64,000 nt of DNA from Pseudochrobactrum saccharolyticum (GCF_008801715.1 NZ_VZPG01000003.1:434001-498000); one strand, 5' to 3'. Shown: positions 1 through 8,733, counted from the stretch's first letter. The notes: generated by a model not told the origin, from the letters alone. Translations and numbers: made by a program.

Positions 1-515
1 ACAGAATGTTTCATATCGAGATTGTTCAGCGGCTCGTCAAACAGCGTATAATCCGTGTCCTGACACAGTACCATTGCCACATAAGCGCGCTGACGCTGAC
101 CACCGGACAATTCATCAAGAAAACGATCAGCCAGATCATTCAGGTTCAGATATTGAATAGAACGCGCCACAAATTGCGCATCTTCCGCAGTCGGCCTGCC
201 TTTGCTGTAAGGATAACGGCCGAAGGTCACCAGATCGCGCACAGTCAGGCGCGCCGTCATATGGTTTTCCTGACGCAGGATCGACAAACGCTTGGCCAGC
301 ACATCGCCGGCGGTACGCGCCACATCCATATTGTCGACCAGAACCTGCCCCTGATCAGCCGGAATAAGGCGGCTTATCATCGATAACAGCGTGGATTTTC
401 CCGCGCCATTGGGGCCGATAATTGATGTGATACCGCCGGATGGCAATGTCAGTGAGACATCATTCACAACCAGAGTTTCGCCATAGGTTTTACTGACGGC
501 TTTGACCTCGATCAT
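1..515 (-). CDS. Siderophore ABC transporter ATP-binding protein (3' end beyond window)
   Basis: Cytoplasmic ATPase that would energise iron-siderophore import with the two FecCD permeases encoded just upstream. About 171 residues are visible. Walker A reads GPNGAGKST (residues 34-42), the ABC signature is LSGGQRQR (near residue 135) and Walker B ends in LFDEP followed by NNLD. The reading frame is open to the window edge, so the C-terminus is missing here. The ATG overlaps the stop of the preceding permease as ATGA, which indicates translational coupling and fixes the start. It is the last visible gene of a five-gene operon. Family assignment is firm; the substrate is inferred from the neighbours. 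Confidence 0.93.
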   Translation of the reverse strand, partial: MIEVKAVSKTYGETLVVNDVSLTLPSGGITSIIGPNGAGKSTLLSMISRLIPADQGQVLVDNMDVARTAGDVLAKRLSILRQENHMTARLTVRDLVTFGRYPYSKGRPTAEDAQFVARSIQYLNLNDLADRFLDELSGGQRQRAYVAMVLCQDTDYTLFDEPLNNLDMKHS

Positions 516-1528
516 CGGGCAACTCCTCGTACCAGCATCAGAATAAAGAACAGACCACCGACAAATTCGATCACAATACCCAAGGCGGTGTTGAAAGCGA
601 AAACGCGCTCGAGAATGAGCTGCCCGCCGACAAGAGCAATCACAGCCAGCAGCACGGCAGCAGGTATTGTGTAACGGTGACGGGTAACCGGCATAATCAT
701 ATAGGCCAGATTGGCCACCAGCAGTCCGAAGAAAGTGACGGGCCCCACCAAGGCAGTGGACACCGAAACCAGCACAGCCACCATCATCAGAATGATCATT
801 GTTGTGCGCTTGTAATTAATACCCAAGCCGATGGCTGTCTCGCGCCCAAGTGACAGAATGTCGAACCGGTGGCCGATACGCCATGCCGCAACAGACACCA
901 GCCCGACAACAAGGGATGAGAGGCCGAGCAGCTGGCTGTCAATCGTGTTGAATGATGCAAATAACCGGTCCTGCAACACAACAAAATCATTCGGATCGAT
1001 AATCCGTTGCATAAAGCCGGTACCGGAGCGGAAAAACACGCCGAAAATAATCCCCACCAGCATCAAAAGATGCAGCGAGCGCCCCTCACCGGCAAACAGC
1101 CAGCGATAGAGCAGACCGGAAAAGCCCATCATCAAAGCGATTTCAACCAGAAACATCAGCTTCGGATTGGCCATTGAAACCGCATGAGCACCCAGCGAGA
1201 ACACCAGCACCGTCTGCAACAACGCATAAAGCGCGTCAAAGCCCATGATGGAAGGTGTGAGAATCCGGTTATTGGTAATGGTCTGAAACAAAACCGTCGA
1301 CAAAGCGATGGAATAGGCCACCAAAATCATGGCCGCGAGCTTGGTGCCGCGAAACGGCAAGACAAAGCTCCAGCTGCCCTTGGCACCAATGGTCATGAAA
1401 GCCGCCATCGCAATCAGTGCCAATGCACCAAGCAAGATCAGCCGTTTCACAGCGCTTCTGCGATTGGCCGGATTTTCAACCGGCAATGTGCCTTCACTGC
1501 GCACCGGATAGATTGTTTCATGCACCAC
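512..1528 (-). CDS. Iron-siderophore ABC transporter permease (FecCD family)
   Basis: Inner-membrane permease of 338 residues, made of hydrophobic helices after a roughly 28-residue polar N-terminus. The family normally has about ten helices per subunit and works as a pair with the neighbouring 319-residue permease. The conserved FecCD region near the C-terminal third (GPVTFFGLLVANLAYMI) is present; it belongs to the part that contacts the ATPase. The start overlaps the end of the upstream permease by 11 bases and the stop overlaps the ATPase start, so the genes are tightly coupled. The pair resembles FatC/FatD and CeuB/CeuC type catecholate transporters, but the exact siderophore cannot be read from sequence. 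Confidence 0.93.
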   Translation of the reverse strand: MVHETIYPVRSEGTLPVENPANRRSAVKRLILLGALALIAMAAFMTIGAKGSWSFVLPFRGTKLAAMILVAYSIALSTVLFQTITNNRILTPSIMGFDALYALLQTVLVFSLGAHAVSMANPKLMFLVEIALMMGFSGLLYRWLFAGEGRSLHLLMLVGIIFGVFFRSGTGFMQRIIDPNDFVVLQDRLFASFNTIDSQLLGLSSLVVGLVSVAAWRIGHRFDILSLGRETAIGLGINYKRTTMIILMMVAVLVSVSTALVGPVTFFGLLVANLAYMIMPVTRHRYTIPAAVLLAVIALVGGQLILERVFAFNTALGIVIEFVGGLFFILMLVRGVAR

Positions 1529-2477
1529 GGGCGGACTTCCTTAAAACGAGATACAGGAAGAAGGCACTGCCCAGCACGCCAAGAATTGTACCGACAGGAA
1601 TTTCATAAGGCGCGTTAATCGTGCGGCCGATCATATCGCAGATCAGCACCAGCCCTGCACCAAGCAGCGCAATCCACGGCAGCGAGCGACGCATACTGTC
1701 GCCCATCACCATGCTCACCACATTGGGCACAATCAGACCGAGAAACGGCACAATACCAACAGTCGTCACCACGCAGGCCGTGACCATGGAGACAATGGTC
1801 AGACCCAAAGTCATCACGCGGCGGTAATTCAGACCGAGATTGGTGGTAAATGCCTCGCCCATACCTGCGACAGTAAAACGGTCAGCGGCAATATAGGCGG
1901 CAATGGTCAGGCCGAAAGACAGCCATAACAGCTCATAGCGCCCGCGCAGCACGGCAGAAAAATCACCTGTCGTCCATGCGCCCATGGATTGCAGCAAATC
2001 AAAACGATAGGCAAAAAATGTGGTGATTGCCGAGATCACACCGCCGAGCATGATGCCGACAAGCGGTACAATCACCGGTGAGCGCAGCGGAATCTGACGC
2101 AAAATCAGCATGAACAGCGCAGTGCCTGCGAGTGCAAAACTGGTTGCAACCAGCATTTTGCCAAAGACCGGCAAACCGGGTGCAAGGATCATCACGGTGA
2201 GAATACCGAGTGAGGCAGAATCCACCGTACCGGCCGTTGACGGCTCTACAAAACGGTTGCGTGCCAGAATTTGCATGATTGTGCCGGAGACGGCCATGCC
2301 TGCACCGGCAAGGATCAGCGCAAGCGTGCGTGGAATGCGGGTTTCCACCAGTACAAATTGCGCACGCCGTGCGGTCTCATCGCCGAACAGGCTTTGTAAA
2401 GACACGTCGCTCACACCGATAAACAGACTTATCAGAGCAAGAAGAACCAGCAGGCATGTTGCAGCGATCAGTTTCAC
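1518..2477 (-). CDS. Iron-siderophore ABC transporter permease (FecCD family)
   Basis: Second inner-membrane permease of the siderophore importer, 319 residues. Hydrophobic helices run from residue 4 onward. The family motif IPRTLALILAGAGMAVSG occurs near residue 50 and VGIVPFLGLIVPNVVSM in the C-terminal half, the cytoplasmic region that engages the ATPase. It heterodimerises with the 338-residue permease downstream, whose start it overlaps. A 281-base gap with a stem-loop separates it from the binding-protein gene, so it may be made in smaller amounts than the binding protein. Confidence 0.93.
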   Translation of the reverse strand: MKLIAATCLLVLLALISLFIGVSDVSLQSLFGDETARRAQFVLVETRIPRTLALILAGAGMAVSGTIMQILARNRFVEPSTAGTVDSASLGILTVMILAPGLPVFGKMLVATSFALAGTALFMLILRQIPLRSPVIVPLVGIMLGGVISAITTFFAYRFDLLQSMGAWTTGDFSAVLRGRYELLWLSFGLTIAAYIAADRFTVAGMGEAFTTNLGLNYRRVMTLGLTIVSMVTACVVTTVGIVPFLGLIVPNVVSMVMGDSMRRSLPWIALLGAGLVLICDMIGRTINAPYEIPVGTILGVLGSAFFLYLVLRKSARGA

Positions 2478-2562
2478 AAGGCGGCAACCGTTCTAGGCGC
2501 ATCCCAAAAACGGAACAGGACGCACAGACACACAACAAGCTATTCCGCAGACAGAGAGGCTC

Positions 2563-2577
2563 TGACAATTGCGGTCA
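2563..2577. promoter_or_regulatory. Weak candidate iron-responsive operator (TGA-N9-TCA)
   Basis: CTGACAATTGCGGTCAG fits the TGA-N9-TCA pattern described for RirA operators in Rhizobium, with one more matching base on each side. It lies between the binding-protein gene and the permeases, not at the operon head, and its centre is not AT-rich. A chance match in a gap of this size is quite possible. Confidence 0.25.
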
Positions 2578-2604
2578 GCGGCGGGGGCATAATACAGGAC
2601 AAAC

Positions 2605-2640
2605 AAAAGGCAGCAGTGACAATGCATTGCCGCCTTTTTT
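2605..2640 (-). terminator. Attenuating stem-loop between binding protein and permeases
   Basis: Read on the minus strand, AAAAGGCGGCA pairs with TGCTGCCTTTT (one mismatch) and is followed by TTTTGTTTG, the form of a leaky intrinsic terminator. Such structures are common after periplasmic binding-protein genes, where they keep the binding protein more abundant than the membrane parts. The rest of the 2478-2758 gap holds no convincing gene. Confidence 0.5.
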
Positions 2641-2758
2641 GATATCCTTGCAGACAATCCGGATGCTTTAACCTGAAAGAACCGGCGGGGTAAAGTCAAA
2701 ACACGACATATTTACTCCGCTTATCCGTAAAGCCGTCCGGAATCTTATTTCCGCAGGC

Positions 2759-3670
2759 TTATTTCTTTAAACCGGCAATCAGTTCATCGACAATATTGCC
2801 CATTGAGGTCAGACCGCTGGCATTGAGATACCATGCGGAACCGTCCAGATAGATGACCTGCTTGTTCTTCCAGGCATTGGTCTGGGCAACCACAGCATTG
2901 TCGAGGAATTTCTCGGCAGCCACACCTTCACGGCCGATCGCTGCGTCACGGTCGATCACATAGAGCCAGTCTGGATTCTTTTCGAGGATATATTCGAAGG
3001 AGATCGGCTGACCGTGACCGCCCGGCTTGATATCATCAGCAGCAGGCTTCACACCGAGATCGTCATAAAGCACACCAAAGCGCGAGCCTGGACCATAGGC
3101 ACTGATCTTGCCGCCGGTTGTCAGAACCAGCAAACCTGTGCCTGCTTTTGCAGTCAGCGCTTTCAGCTCGTCTTTTTTGGCATTCAGCTTGGTCAGCGCA
3201 TCTTCAGCTTCTTTGTCTTTGCCGAAAATATTAGCCAGAGTGCGGACATTGTCTTCCGAGCTTTTCACGAAATTTGCAGCGTCGGCAGTCAGGTCGATTG
3301 TCGGCGCGATTTTTGCCAGTTCAGCATATTTGGCAGCGGAGCGACCACCAACAATAATCAGATCCGGCTGTGCAGCGTTGACAGCTTCATAATCCGGCTC
3401 AAACAATGTACCGATCTTGATATATTCATCGGCATCATATTTGGTCAGGTAATCCTGCTTTTTGATGGTCGGAACACCCAGAACCTTAACGCCCAATGCA
3501 TCCAGCGTATCAAGGGATGAAAGGTCAAAAGTGATAACCTTCTGCGGAACATCCGGCAGTTTGGTTTCACCCTGTGCGTGTTTCACGGTGACTTCACCGG
3601 CAAGAGCCGCGCCTGCAAACATTAGGGCACCGGCAGCGATGCTTGCGAAAAGTCCTGTCATCCGTTTCAT
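2759..3670 (-). CDS. Periplasmic siderophore-binding protein of the ABC importer
   Basis: Captures ferric siderophore in the periplasm and delivers it to the FecCD permeases. 303 residues with a cleavable Sec signal (hydrophobic MKRMTGLFASIAAGALMF, cleavage near AALA-GE). There is no lipobox cysteine, so the mature protein is soluble. The two-lobed fold of the TroA/FepB superfamily is recognisable: VITFDLSSLDTLDALG at residues 44-59, then AAQPDLIIVGGRSAAKYAEL, then a C-terminal lobe with NPDWLYVIDRDAAIG. It most resembles CeuE, FatB and YclQ type catecholate binders. It sits 54 bases after the siderophore-interacting protein gene. Confidence 0.92.
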   Translation of the reverse strand: MKRMTGLFASIAAGALMFAGAALAGEVTVKHAQGETKLPDVPQKVITFDLSSLDTLDALGVKVLGVPTIKKQDYLTKYDADEYIKIGTLFEPDYEAVNAAQPDLIIVGGRSAAKYAELAKIAPTIDLTADAANFVKSSEDNVRTLANIFGKDKEAEDALTKLNAKKDELKALTAKAGTGLLVLTTGGKISAYGPGSRFGVLYDDLGVKPAADDIKPGGHGQPISFEYILEKNPDWLYVIDRDAAIGREGVAAEKFLDNAVVAQTNAWKNKQVIYLDGSAWYLNASGLTSMGNIVDELIAGLKK

Positions 3671-3724
3671 TGCTTTTCCTCTTCAATAGCCTGATTTATC
3701 CGGCAGATTTTCGAAATTCACGTA

Positions 3725-4522
3725 TCAGTCTTCAACATGGTCATGGCCGCCGATACGACCCGGACGCCAATAGCCTTCAGAAGCGATCTGCTCGCGGGTC
3801 AGGCCGCGCGAGATCAGATTCTGGCGCTGCTTGCGCACATTGCTGGTTTCACCGATCAGAATGGCATGGCCACGGCCATGCGGCAGCATAAAGCCGGCAA
3901 CCGCCTCTGCCATCAGATCGCTCGGACCTGCTTTTTGATCACCGCGATGCAGCCATGTGATCTGCGTCGCTGACAATCCTTCGCGGACATCATTCAGCGC
4001 GATCTGCGAGGCCACACTGTCCACCTCGATCAGAACATGCATCTGCGCTTTTGCAGGCATGGTTTCAAGAATATGGAAAATCGCCGGAATGCAGCATTCA
4101 TCACCGGTAATCAGATGCCAGTCAGCATCCTCACGGAAAGATGCGCCACCGCGCGGACCACGTACACTGATTTTGTCGCCGATCTTGGCATCACGGGCAA
4201 AAGCCGGTCCGGGTGTCAGATGTGTACCGTCGCCATGCATGAAAAAATCCACATCCAGCAGGCCTTTTTCTTTATCAAGGCTGCGGATTGTATAGTCACG
4301 GCGGCCAAATTCGCCATCGCCGGTCGGCAGCATCATCACAATGGCCTGTCCTGCACGATAGGTGAATTCTGCAATATCCGGTGCGGTAAAAGTGACACGG
4401 CGCATATTGGCCGGAGCATCCGCCACAGCGGTTACAGTCAGTTCCCACTGACGCAGTTGCGGACGGCCTGCCGGCGGGGTCTGTACTGGTGTCGTCTGAT
4501 CCGGTGTCATTTGCATATTCAC
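3725..4522 (-). CDS. Siderophore-interacting protein (ViuB-like FAD ferric reductase)
   Basis: Cytoplasmic flavoprotein that reduces ferric siderophore after import and so releases iron. 265 residues. An N-terminal FAD-binding barrel carries RRDYTIR (residues 74-80), the family FAD motif, followed by the HGDGTHLTPGPAFA segment. The C-terminal SIP domain ends in EGYWRPGRIGGHD, a typical ending of the family. First gene of the siderophore operon; the 143 bases upstream must hold the operon promoter. I could not find a clean iron box there; the nearest is TGA-N9-TCG at about 4599. Confidence 0.93.
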   Translation of the reverse strand: MNMQMTPDQTTPVQTPPAGRPQLRQWELTVTAVADAPANMRRVTFTAPDIAEFTYRAGQAIVMMLPTGDGEFGRRDYTIRSLDKEKGLLDVDFFMHGDGTHLTPGPAFARDAKIGDKISVRGPRGGASFREDADWHLITGDECCIPAIFHILETMPAKAQMHVLIEVDSVASQIALNDVREGLSATQITWLHRGDQKAGPSDLMAEAVAGFMLPHGRGHAILIGETSNVRKQRQNLISRGLTREQIASEGYWRPGRIGGHDHVED

Positions 4523-4665
4523 TCCCTATAGGCGTTCAGAGCGCCGTGCGCCCAATGGGGCGTACAAAACTCGCTACACGGCAGGCAAACATCATTTCTG
4601 ACATGCCTCATCGCTTTGCCTTATGCTATAGATAAGTGGATAAAAGAAATCAACTTTGTATTATC

Positions 4666-5796
4666 TTATCCGGAGCTTTTCACCGGCATATCCGGCTGCA
4701 CCAGTCGCGCGAGGGCTGCAAGCAGGTCGGTTTGCGAGATCAAACCTTGCACATGGCGGTCTTGATCTACAATAATCACCGCATGAGAACGGCCATTGGT
4801 GAGCACCGGCAAAAGACTCAGAGCCGTATCTTGCGGCTGAGCCACAGGCGGACTGGTCATCAGCGTTGCAACAGCACCCTTGCCTTTCAGCAATTCACGC
4901 AAGCCCACGGTGCCAAGCAACACATTGCGATCATCAACCACCGGCAGCGAGCGGATATTATGCCGGAGCAATAATGAACGGGCATAATCATCCGTATCAT
5001 CCGCTTTCACAGACACAACGTGGCGTGACATGATCGACGCGCAATCGGGCCCCGCTTTACCTGCAGCATTGTTACGCATGACAGACTGCATCTCGATTTG
5101 CCGCAGCAAGACTTCCAGATCTTCACGGCTGATATCGAAACTCTCCTGCATTTCAGACAACGCAGCATCAATATCAGCGGAGGTCGGGCCGCCGCGCATT
5201 TGTGTCGGCGTATCCTGCGTCTGGTGTGGATTTATGACCGGTATTGTGTGCGGATAAGGGCGTCTCAGCAGCCTGTGAAAAACAATGCCAAACAGCACCA
5301 CAATCGCAGAATCCAGCGCCACCGGCGTAAAAGGAAACAAGAAGCCCGCCTCGGTCACTGTGTGGCCGCCGATCACGGCAGTAAGCGCAATCGCTCCGCC
5401 GGGCGGATGCATGGCACGTGCCAGCGACATGGCAAGCACGGACAAAGAAACCGCCAGACCGGCCGCCAGAAACGGCTCTTTCACCAGCTGATAGACAATA
5501 ACGCCGATCAGGGCAGAAATCGTATTCCCGCCAATAATTGCCCATGGCTGCGCCATCGGACTGGTCGGAACAATGAAGAGCAATACGGCCGAGGCACCGA
5601 CCGGTGCGATCAGAAATACATAATGCGTGGTGTGGTCATAGAGCCATGCGCTGACCATGCCGGTCACAACAACACAGAGCAGAATACCAAGACTGGCAAT
5701 CAGTCGGGAACGAAAAGTTGCACCGGCCAGCAAGGGCGCAAAAAGACGGTCTGCCGTGCGTTTCAGACGGCTGCCGTTTTTTTCAGGCGAGGACAT
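4666..5796 (-). CDS. HPP family membrane protein with C-terminal CBS pair
   Basis: 376 residues. After about 35 polar residues there are four to five hydrophobic helices of the HPP domain, including the family signature ARAMHPPGGAIAL. Some plant and cyanobacterial HPP proteins are nitrite transporters; other members are uncharacterised. The C-terminal part from about residue 255 holds two CBS motifs (IMSRHVVSVKADDT and LMTSPPVAQPQDTA), each followed by the usual VVDD/IIVD strand, and CBS pairs usually sense adenylates. No nitrogen genes are nearby, so substrate and physiological role remain open. The gene has its own start 93 bases from the next gene. Confidence 0.88.
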   Translation of the reverse strand: MSSPEKNGSRLKRTADRLFAPLLAGATFRSRLIASLGILLCVVVTGMVSAWLYDHTTHYVFLIAPVGASAVLLFIVPTSPMAQPWAIIGGNTISALIGVIVYQLVKEPFLAAGLAVSLSVLAMSLARAMHPPGGAIALTAVIGGHTVTEAGFLFPFTPVALDSAIVVLFGIVFHRLLRRPYPHTIPVINPHQTQDTPTQMRGGPTSADIDAALSEMQESFDISREDLEVLLRQIEMQSVMRNNAAGKAGPDCASIMSRHVVSVKADDTDDYARSLLLRHNIRSLPVVDDRNVLLGTVGLRELLKGKGAVATLMTSPPVAQPQDTALSLLPVLTNGRSHAVIIVDQDRHVQGLISQTDLLAALARLVQPDMPVKSSG

Positions 5797-5888
5797 TTGA
5801 GAAAACCACTATCACATTTCGGGAGCCTATGTGATTAACAGCTGCACATAATGATGAACAAGTCGGAAATCAGAAAAATTCAATATCG

Positions 5889-6407
5889 TCAGGTACCGAC
5901 CCGTACAACTGTGCCGAGAAGTGCTTTCATTATGCCAGCGATAGAGATCCCCAAAAACGCACCGGCAGCCAAGCCTGAGGCCAAACTATAAATGACTACA
6001 AATTTCAATTCAGCAGGGCTTTCCGGATGATAAGCGGCATAGACATTCACAATATATAAGCAACTAAAACTAAACAAAACAACAACCAACGGCACCTTGG
6101 AGCCGGGACGCTGGACCATTCCTGTTGCCGCATCCAACACCGCAGGGCGACGCTTTGCCATAATGAACTTGCCAAGAAACAAGCCAGCTATCAAAGCAGC
6201 AACATAAATTAAAAGTGCCGTCCACGGCATATGTAACTTGCTGAAAATACCATAGATGCCCCAGAGCAAAAAAATGCATGGCATCAAAAGCATTCTCCAA
6301 AGAGACGTCTCGTTGGGAGACAAAAGAGAAACACCGCTATAAATAAGATATGCAAGCAGAACCCATACCCACCACGGCGTATGCATTACAATCTCTATAA
6401 GCTGCAT
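5889..6407 (-). CDS. Small multi-pass membrane protein, possibly DUF6622-like
   Basis: 172 residues with about five hydrophobic segments: 9-26, 34-54, 60-82, 104-124 and 138-165. No charged catalytic motif is seen; FLGKFIMAKRRPA between helices three and four is the main cytoplasmic basic loop, which suggests its orientation. It looks like the uncharacterised DUF6622 type of inner-membrane protein, from memory of the family and not from a search. It stands alone between the HPP gene and the deoxyribose regulator, all on the minus strand, so a shared transcript with the regulator cannot be excluded. Confidence 0.7.
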   Translation of the reverse strand: MQLIEIVMHTPWWVWVLLAYLIYSGVSLLSPNETSLWRMLLMPCIFLLWGIYGIFSKLHMPWTALLIYVAALIAGLFLGKFIMAKRRPAVLDAATGMVQRPGSKVPLVVVLFSFSCLYIVNVYAAYHPESPAELKFVVIYSLASGLAAGAFLGISIAGIMKALLGTVVRVGT

Positions 6408-6491
6408 GATTCACCTTTTAAAAAATCAATGAAATAATAGAGAGTTTTTGAAAACCGGCTATACCCTGCCCTTGCTCGCAATTAGTACAGT

Positions 6492-7244
6492 CTAATGGCT
6501 GAAAATCCTGCGGAATTGCATAATTTGCGCAAATGGTGCCGAGCGCACTTTGCCGAATTTGCTGCCATCCACCACCAGATAAGAGTCCATCGCGCGGGCA
6601 ATTGCCATCTGTTTGACCGGAATCTCATGAAAATGCGAACAGGTCACGCCATGTTCATCATGCACACCGCCCGCCGAGATAAAGGCCTTATTGATGATGA
6701 TTTTCTTCAATGTCTCAATCCCCTCCTCACCGGAGAAAGAGGCAGCGGAGCGGTGGAACAGGCCGCCCAGCACAATCAGGCGTACATCCTCACGGGATGA
6801 CAGGATTTCCGCAACATTGAGCGAATAGCAAACAACCGTAACAGACTTATTCTCTGGCACCAGACGCGCCAGATGCGGCGTGGTCGTACCGCAATCGATG
6901 AAAATCGTGTCATGTTCTTCAATCATCGCGGCAGCTTCCGCGCAAGCCTGCGCCTTGGCACCCGCATGGCAATCACTTTCGTGGTCAAGACTGTAATCGC
7001 TGTGACCATTATTATCCTGCGCAGAGAAAATATAACCGCCAAGGCAATTCAGCCCCTTGAGCACATCACTATCCGAGCGCGCCAGATCCCCGCCGTTGAG
7101 ATCCCGCTGCGCCATATCACGGCGGATGGTCATTTCAGAAACACCGAGTTGCGCTGCCGCATCCCGCAAACGCATCACACCTTGTTTTTCCATCAATGCT
7201 GCGAGCTCTGTGAGACGCTCGTCTCTGCGGCTGGTTCTGCTCAA
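6492..7244 (-). CDS. DeoR/GlpR-family repressor of the divergent sugar cluster
   Basis: 250 residues. The N-terminal winged helix-turn-helix (LRDAAAQLGVSEMTIRRDM, residues 26-44) is the DeoR signature. The C-terminal sugar-phosphate sensor domain shows IFIDCGTTTPHLARLVP near residue 135 and the GGVHDEHGVT/VVDGSKFGK segments of the family. The start is read as TTG at 7244 because GGGGGAG stands four bases before it and the HTH begins in the usual place. It is transcribed away from the ABC transporter, kinase, DeoC and aldehyde dehydrogenase genes and most likely represses them, with a sugar phosphate as inducer. The role is comparable to DeoQ of the enterobacterial deoQKPX cluster. Confidence 0.9.
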   Translation of the reverse strand: MSRTSRRDERLTELAALMEKQGVMRLRDAAAQLGVSEMTIRRDMAQRDLNGGDLARSDSDVLKGLNCLGGYIFSAQDNNGHSDYSLDHESDCHAGAKAQACAEAAAMIEEHDTIFIDCGTTTPHLARLVPENKSVTVVCYSLNVAEILSSREDVRLIVLGGLFHRSAASFSGEEGIETLKKIIINKAFISAGGVHDEHGVTCSHFHEIPVKQMAIARAMDSYLVVDGSKFGKVRSAPFAQIMQFRRIFSH

Positions 7245-7368
7245 GATTCTCCCCCTTTTTGAATCATTTTACTCTCCCACCTACAAAAAATAGTGCGTTG
7301 CGTGAAGCGGCAGTCTTTGCAGACTTGACACATTAAATTATTTAGTGAAACGATCCAAACATAATGAT

Positions 7369-7392
7369 CGGATACTAACAATATAATATCCG
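7369..7392. promoter_or_regulatory. Candidate operator, CGGATA-N12-TATCCG
   Basis: A perfect six-base inverted repeat with a 12-base AT-rich centre in the space between the repressor and the binding-protein gene. CGGATA recurs at 7438-7443 beside the second palindrome. DeoR-type repressors often bind several dyads, so this is a plausible site for the divergent regulator. Confidence 0.45.
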
Positions 7393-7403
7393 TCTTATTG
7401 TCA

Positions 7404-7438
7404 GATAATTTCCATGATCCGGGGTGAAGGAAATTATC
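7404..7438. promoter_or_regulatory. Candidate operator, GATAATTTCC-N15-GGAAATTATC
   Basis: A perfect ten-base inverted repeat ending 46 bases before the ATG of the binding-protein gene. It could be an operator for the DeoR-type repressor or an mRNA leader hairpin. No other strong structure is seen in the 239-base divergent gap. Confidence 0.5.
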
Positions 7439-7483
7439 GGATAACAGGATGTTTAACAGGTAGGGTTTCTCAGGGAGGATCGC

Positions 7484-8530
7484 GTGAAAAAACTTCTCGC
7501 TTCTGTTGCAGTTGCAATGTCCATCGCTATGCCATCCGCTTTCGCGGAAGGTGTAATCGACACATCCAAGGTCAATAAAGACCTCATCACCACAGCCAAT
7601 GACAAGAAATATACCATTGCGACCGTTGTTAAGGTCGATGGTATTGCATGGTTCGACCGTATGCGTGACGGTGTGGCTCAGTTTAAAGATGAAACCGGCC
7701 ATGACGTATGGATGGTTGGCCCAAGTCAGGCTGACGCGGCCGCTCAGGTGCAGATCGTTGAAAATCTGATCGCACAGGGCGTTGACGCTATCACCATCGT
7801 ACCGTTCTCGGTTGAAGCGGTTGAGCCGGTTCTGAAAAAAGCCCGCGAGCGCGGCATCGTGGTTATCTCCCACGAAGCATCCAATATCAAAAACGTCGAT
7901 TATGACATCGAAGCCTTCGACAACAAGGCTTACGGCGCTAATCTGATGAAACAGCTCGGCGAATATATGGGCGGCAAAGGCAAATATGTTGCCACTGTCG
8001 GCAGCCTCACCTCGAAGTCCCAGATGGACTGGATTGACGGCGCTGTGGAATATCAGAAAGCCAATTTCCCGGAAATGTCGCAGGCAACTGAGCGTCTGGA
8101 AACCTATGACGATGCCAATACCGACTACACCAAGCTGAAAGAAGCAATGACCACCTATCCGGACATTACCGGTATTCTGGGTGCGCCGATGCCGACTTCT
8201 GCCGGTGCCGGTCGTCTGATCGCTGAAGGTGGTCTGAAAGGCAAAGTCTTCTTCGCAGGTACAGGTCTGCCATCGGTTGCCGGTGAATATCTGAAGAATG
8301 ACGATATCCAGTATATCCAGTTCTGGGATCCTGCTGTTGCCGGTTATGCCATGAACATGCTGGCTGTTGCTGCTCTGGAAAAGAAAAACGACCAGATCAA
8401 AGCCGGTCTTGACCTCGGCCTTGCCGGTTACAATTCTCTGCTCGCTCCGGATGCTGCACAGCCGCATCTGCTCTATGGTGCAGGCTGGGTTGGCGTAACC
8501 AAAGACAACATGGCTGAATACGACTTCTAA
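7484..8530 (+). CDS. Periplasmic sugar-binding protein (ribose/AI-2 type)
   Basis: 348 residues. Signal peptide MKKLLASVAVAMSIAMPSAFA, then a type I periplasmic-binding fold: YTIATVVKVDGIAWFDRM at the first strand, VEPVLKKARERGIVVISHE, and a C-terminal lobe with GTGLPSVAGEYLKNDD. It would be annotated by similarity as an autoinducer-2 or ribose binding protein. Because every downstream gene points to 2-deoxyribose metabolism, a deoxyribose or related pentose ligand is the better guess. A clear GGGAGG Shine-Dalgarno precedes the ATG. A terminator-like hairpin follows, so this protein is probably made in excess over the ATPase and permeases. Confidence 0.9.
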   Translation: MKKLLASVAVAMSIAMPSAFAEGVIDTSKVNKDLITTANDKKYTIATVVKVDGIAWFDRMRDGVAQFKDETGHDVWMVGPSQADAAAQVQIVENLIAQGVDAITIVPFSVEAVEPVLKKARERGIVVISHEASNIKNVDYDIEAFDNKAYGANLMKQLGEYMGGKGKYVATVGSLTSKSQMDWIDGAVEYQKANFPEMSQATERLETYDDANTDYTKLKEAMTTYPDITGILGAPMPTSAGAGRLIAEGGLKGKVFFAGTGLPSVAGEYLKNDDIQYIQFWDPAVAGYAMNMLAVAALEKKNDQIKAGLDLGLAGYNSLLAPDAAQPHLLYGAGWVGVTKDNMAEYDF

Positions 8531-8543
8531 TCTGTAAAGAGCC

Positions 8544-8580
8544 GGAGGCGGTAACAGGCTTGTTGCCGCCTCTGTTTTTA
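8544..8580 (+). terminator. Attenuating stem-loop after the binding-protein gene
   Basis: GAGGCGG-TAACA pairs with TGTTG-CCGCCTC (12 pairs, one G-T) across a four-base loop and is followed by TGTTTTTA. It starts 13 bases after the stop codon. Partial read-through would feed the downstream transporter genes. Confidence 0.65.
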
Positions 8581-8592
8581 CCGGAGCAGACT

Positions 8593-8733
8593 ATGTCCAA
8601 ATTCAATCATGGGCATTTCTCTGGTTTCTTTAATGGCCGCATATCACAGATGTCCGAATTGATCCGGGTTGACTGTGAAATGCTCCAGCTCTGCGGGAAC
8701 ACATCCGTTCTGTCACAGGCAGGAATAATATGA
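8593..8733 (+). CDS. Possible 46-residue leader ORF coupled to the ATPase gene
   Basis: ATG at 8593 is preceded by GGAG with a six-base spacer, and the ORF ends in TGA overlapping the ATPase start as ATGA. The predicted peptide begins MSKFNHGHFSGFF and ends SQAGII; I recognise no family. Support is only the ribosome site and the coupling overlap. It could be a genuine leader peptide that carries ribosomes from the attenuator to the ATPase start, or a chance ORF. Confidence 0.35.
   Translation: MSKFNHGHFSGFFNGRISQMSELIRVDCEMLQLCGNTSVLSQAGII

Noticed and set aside
4631-4670. GATAAG-N28-CTTATC dyad upstream of the siderophore operon as an iron box
   Set aside because: Spacing is far too wide for a Fur, Irr or RirA site, and it overlaps the end of the HPP gene; probably chance.
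7241-8467. 408-codon minus-strand frame opposite the sugar-binding protein
   Set aside because: It covers both the promoter gap and the binding-protein gene in antisense; the sense gene has a signal peptide, ribosome site and family motifs.
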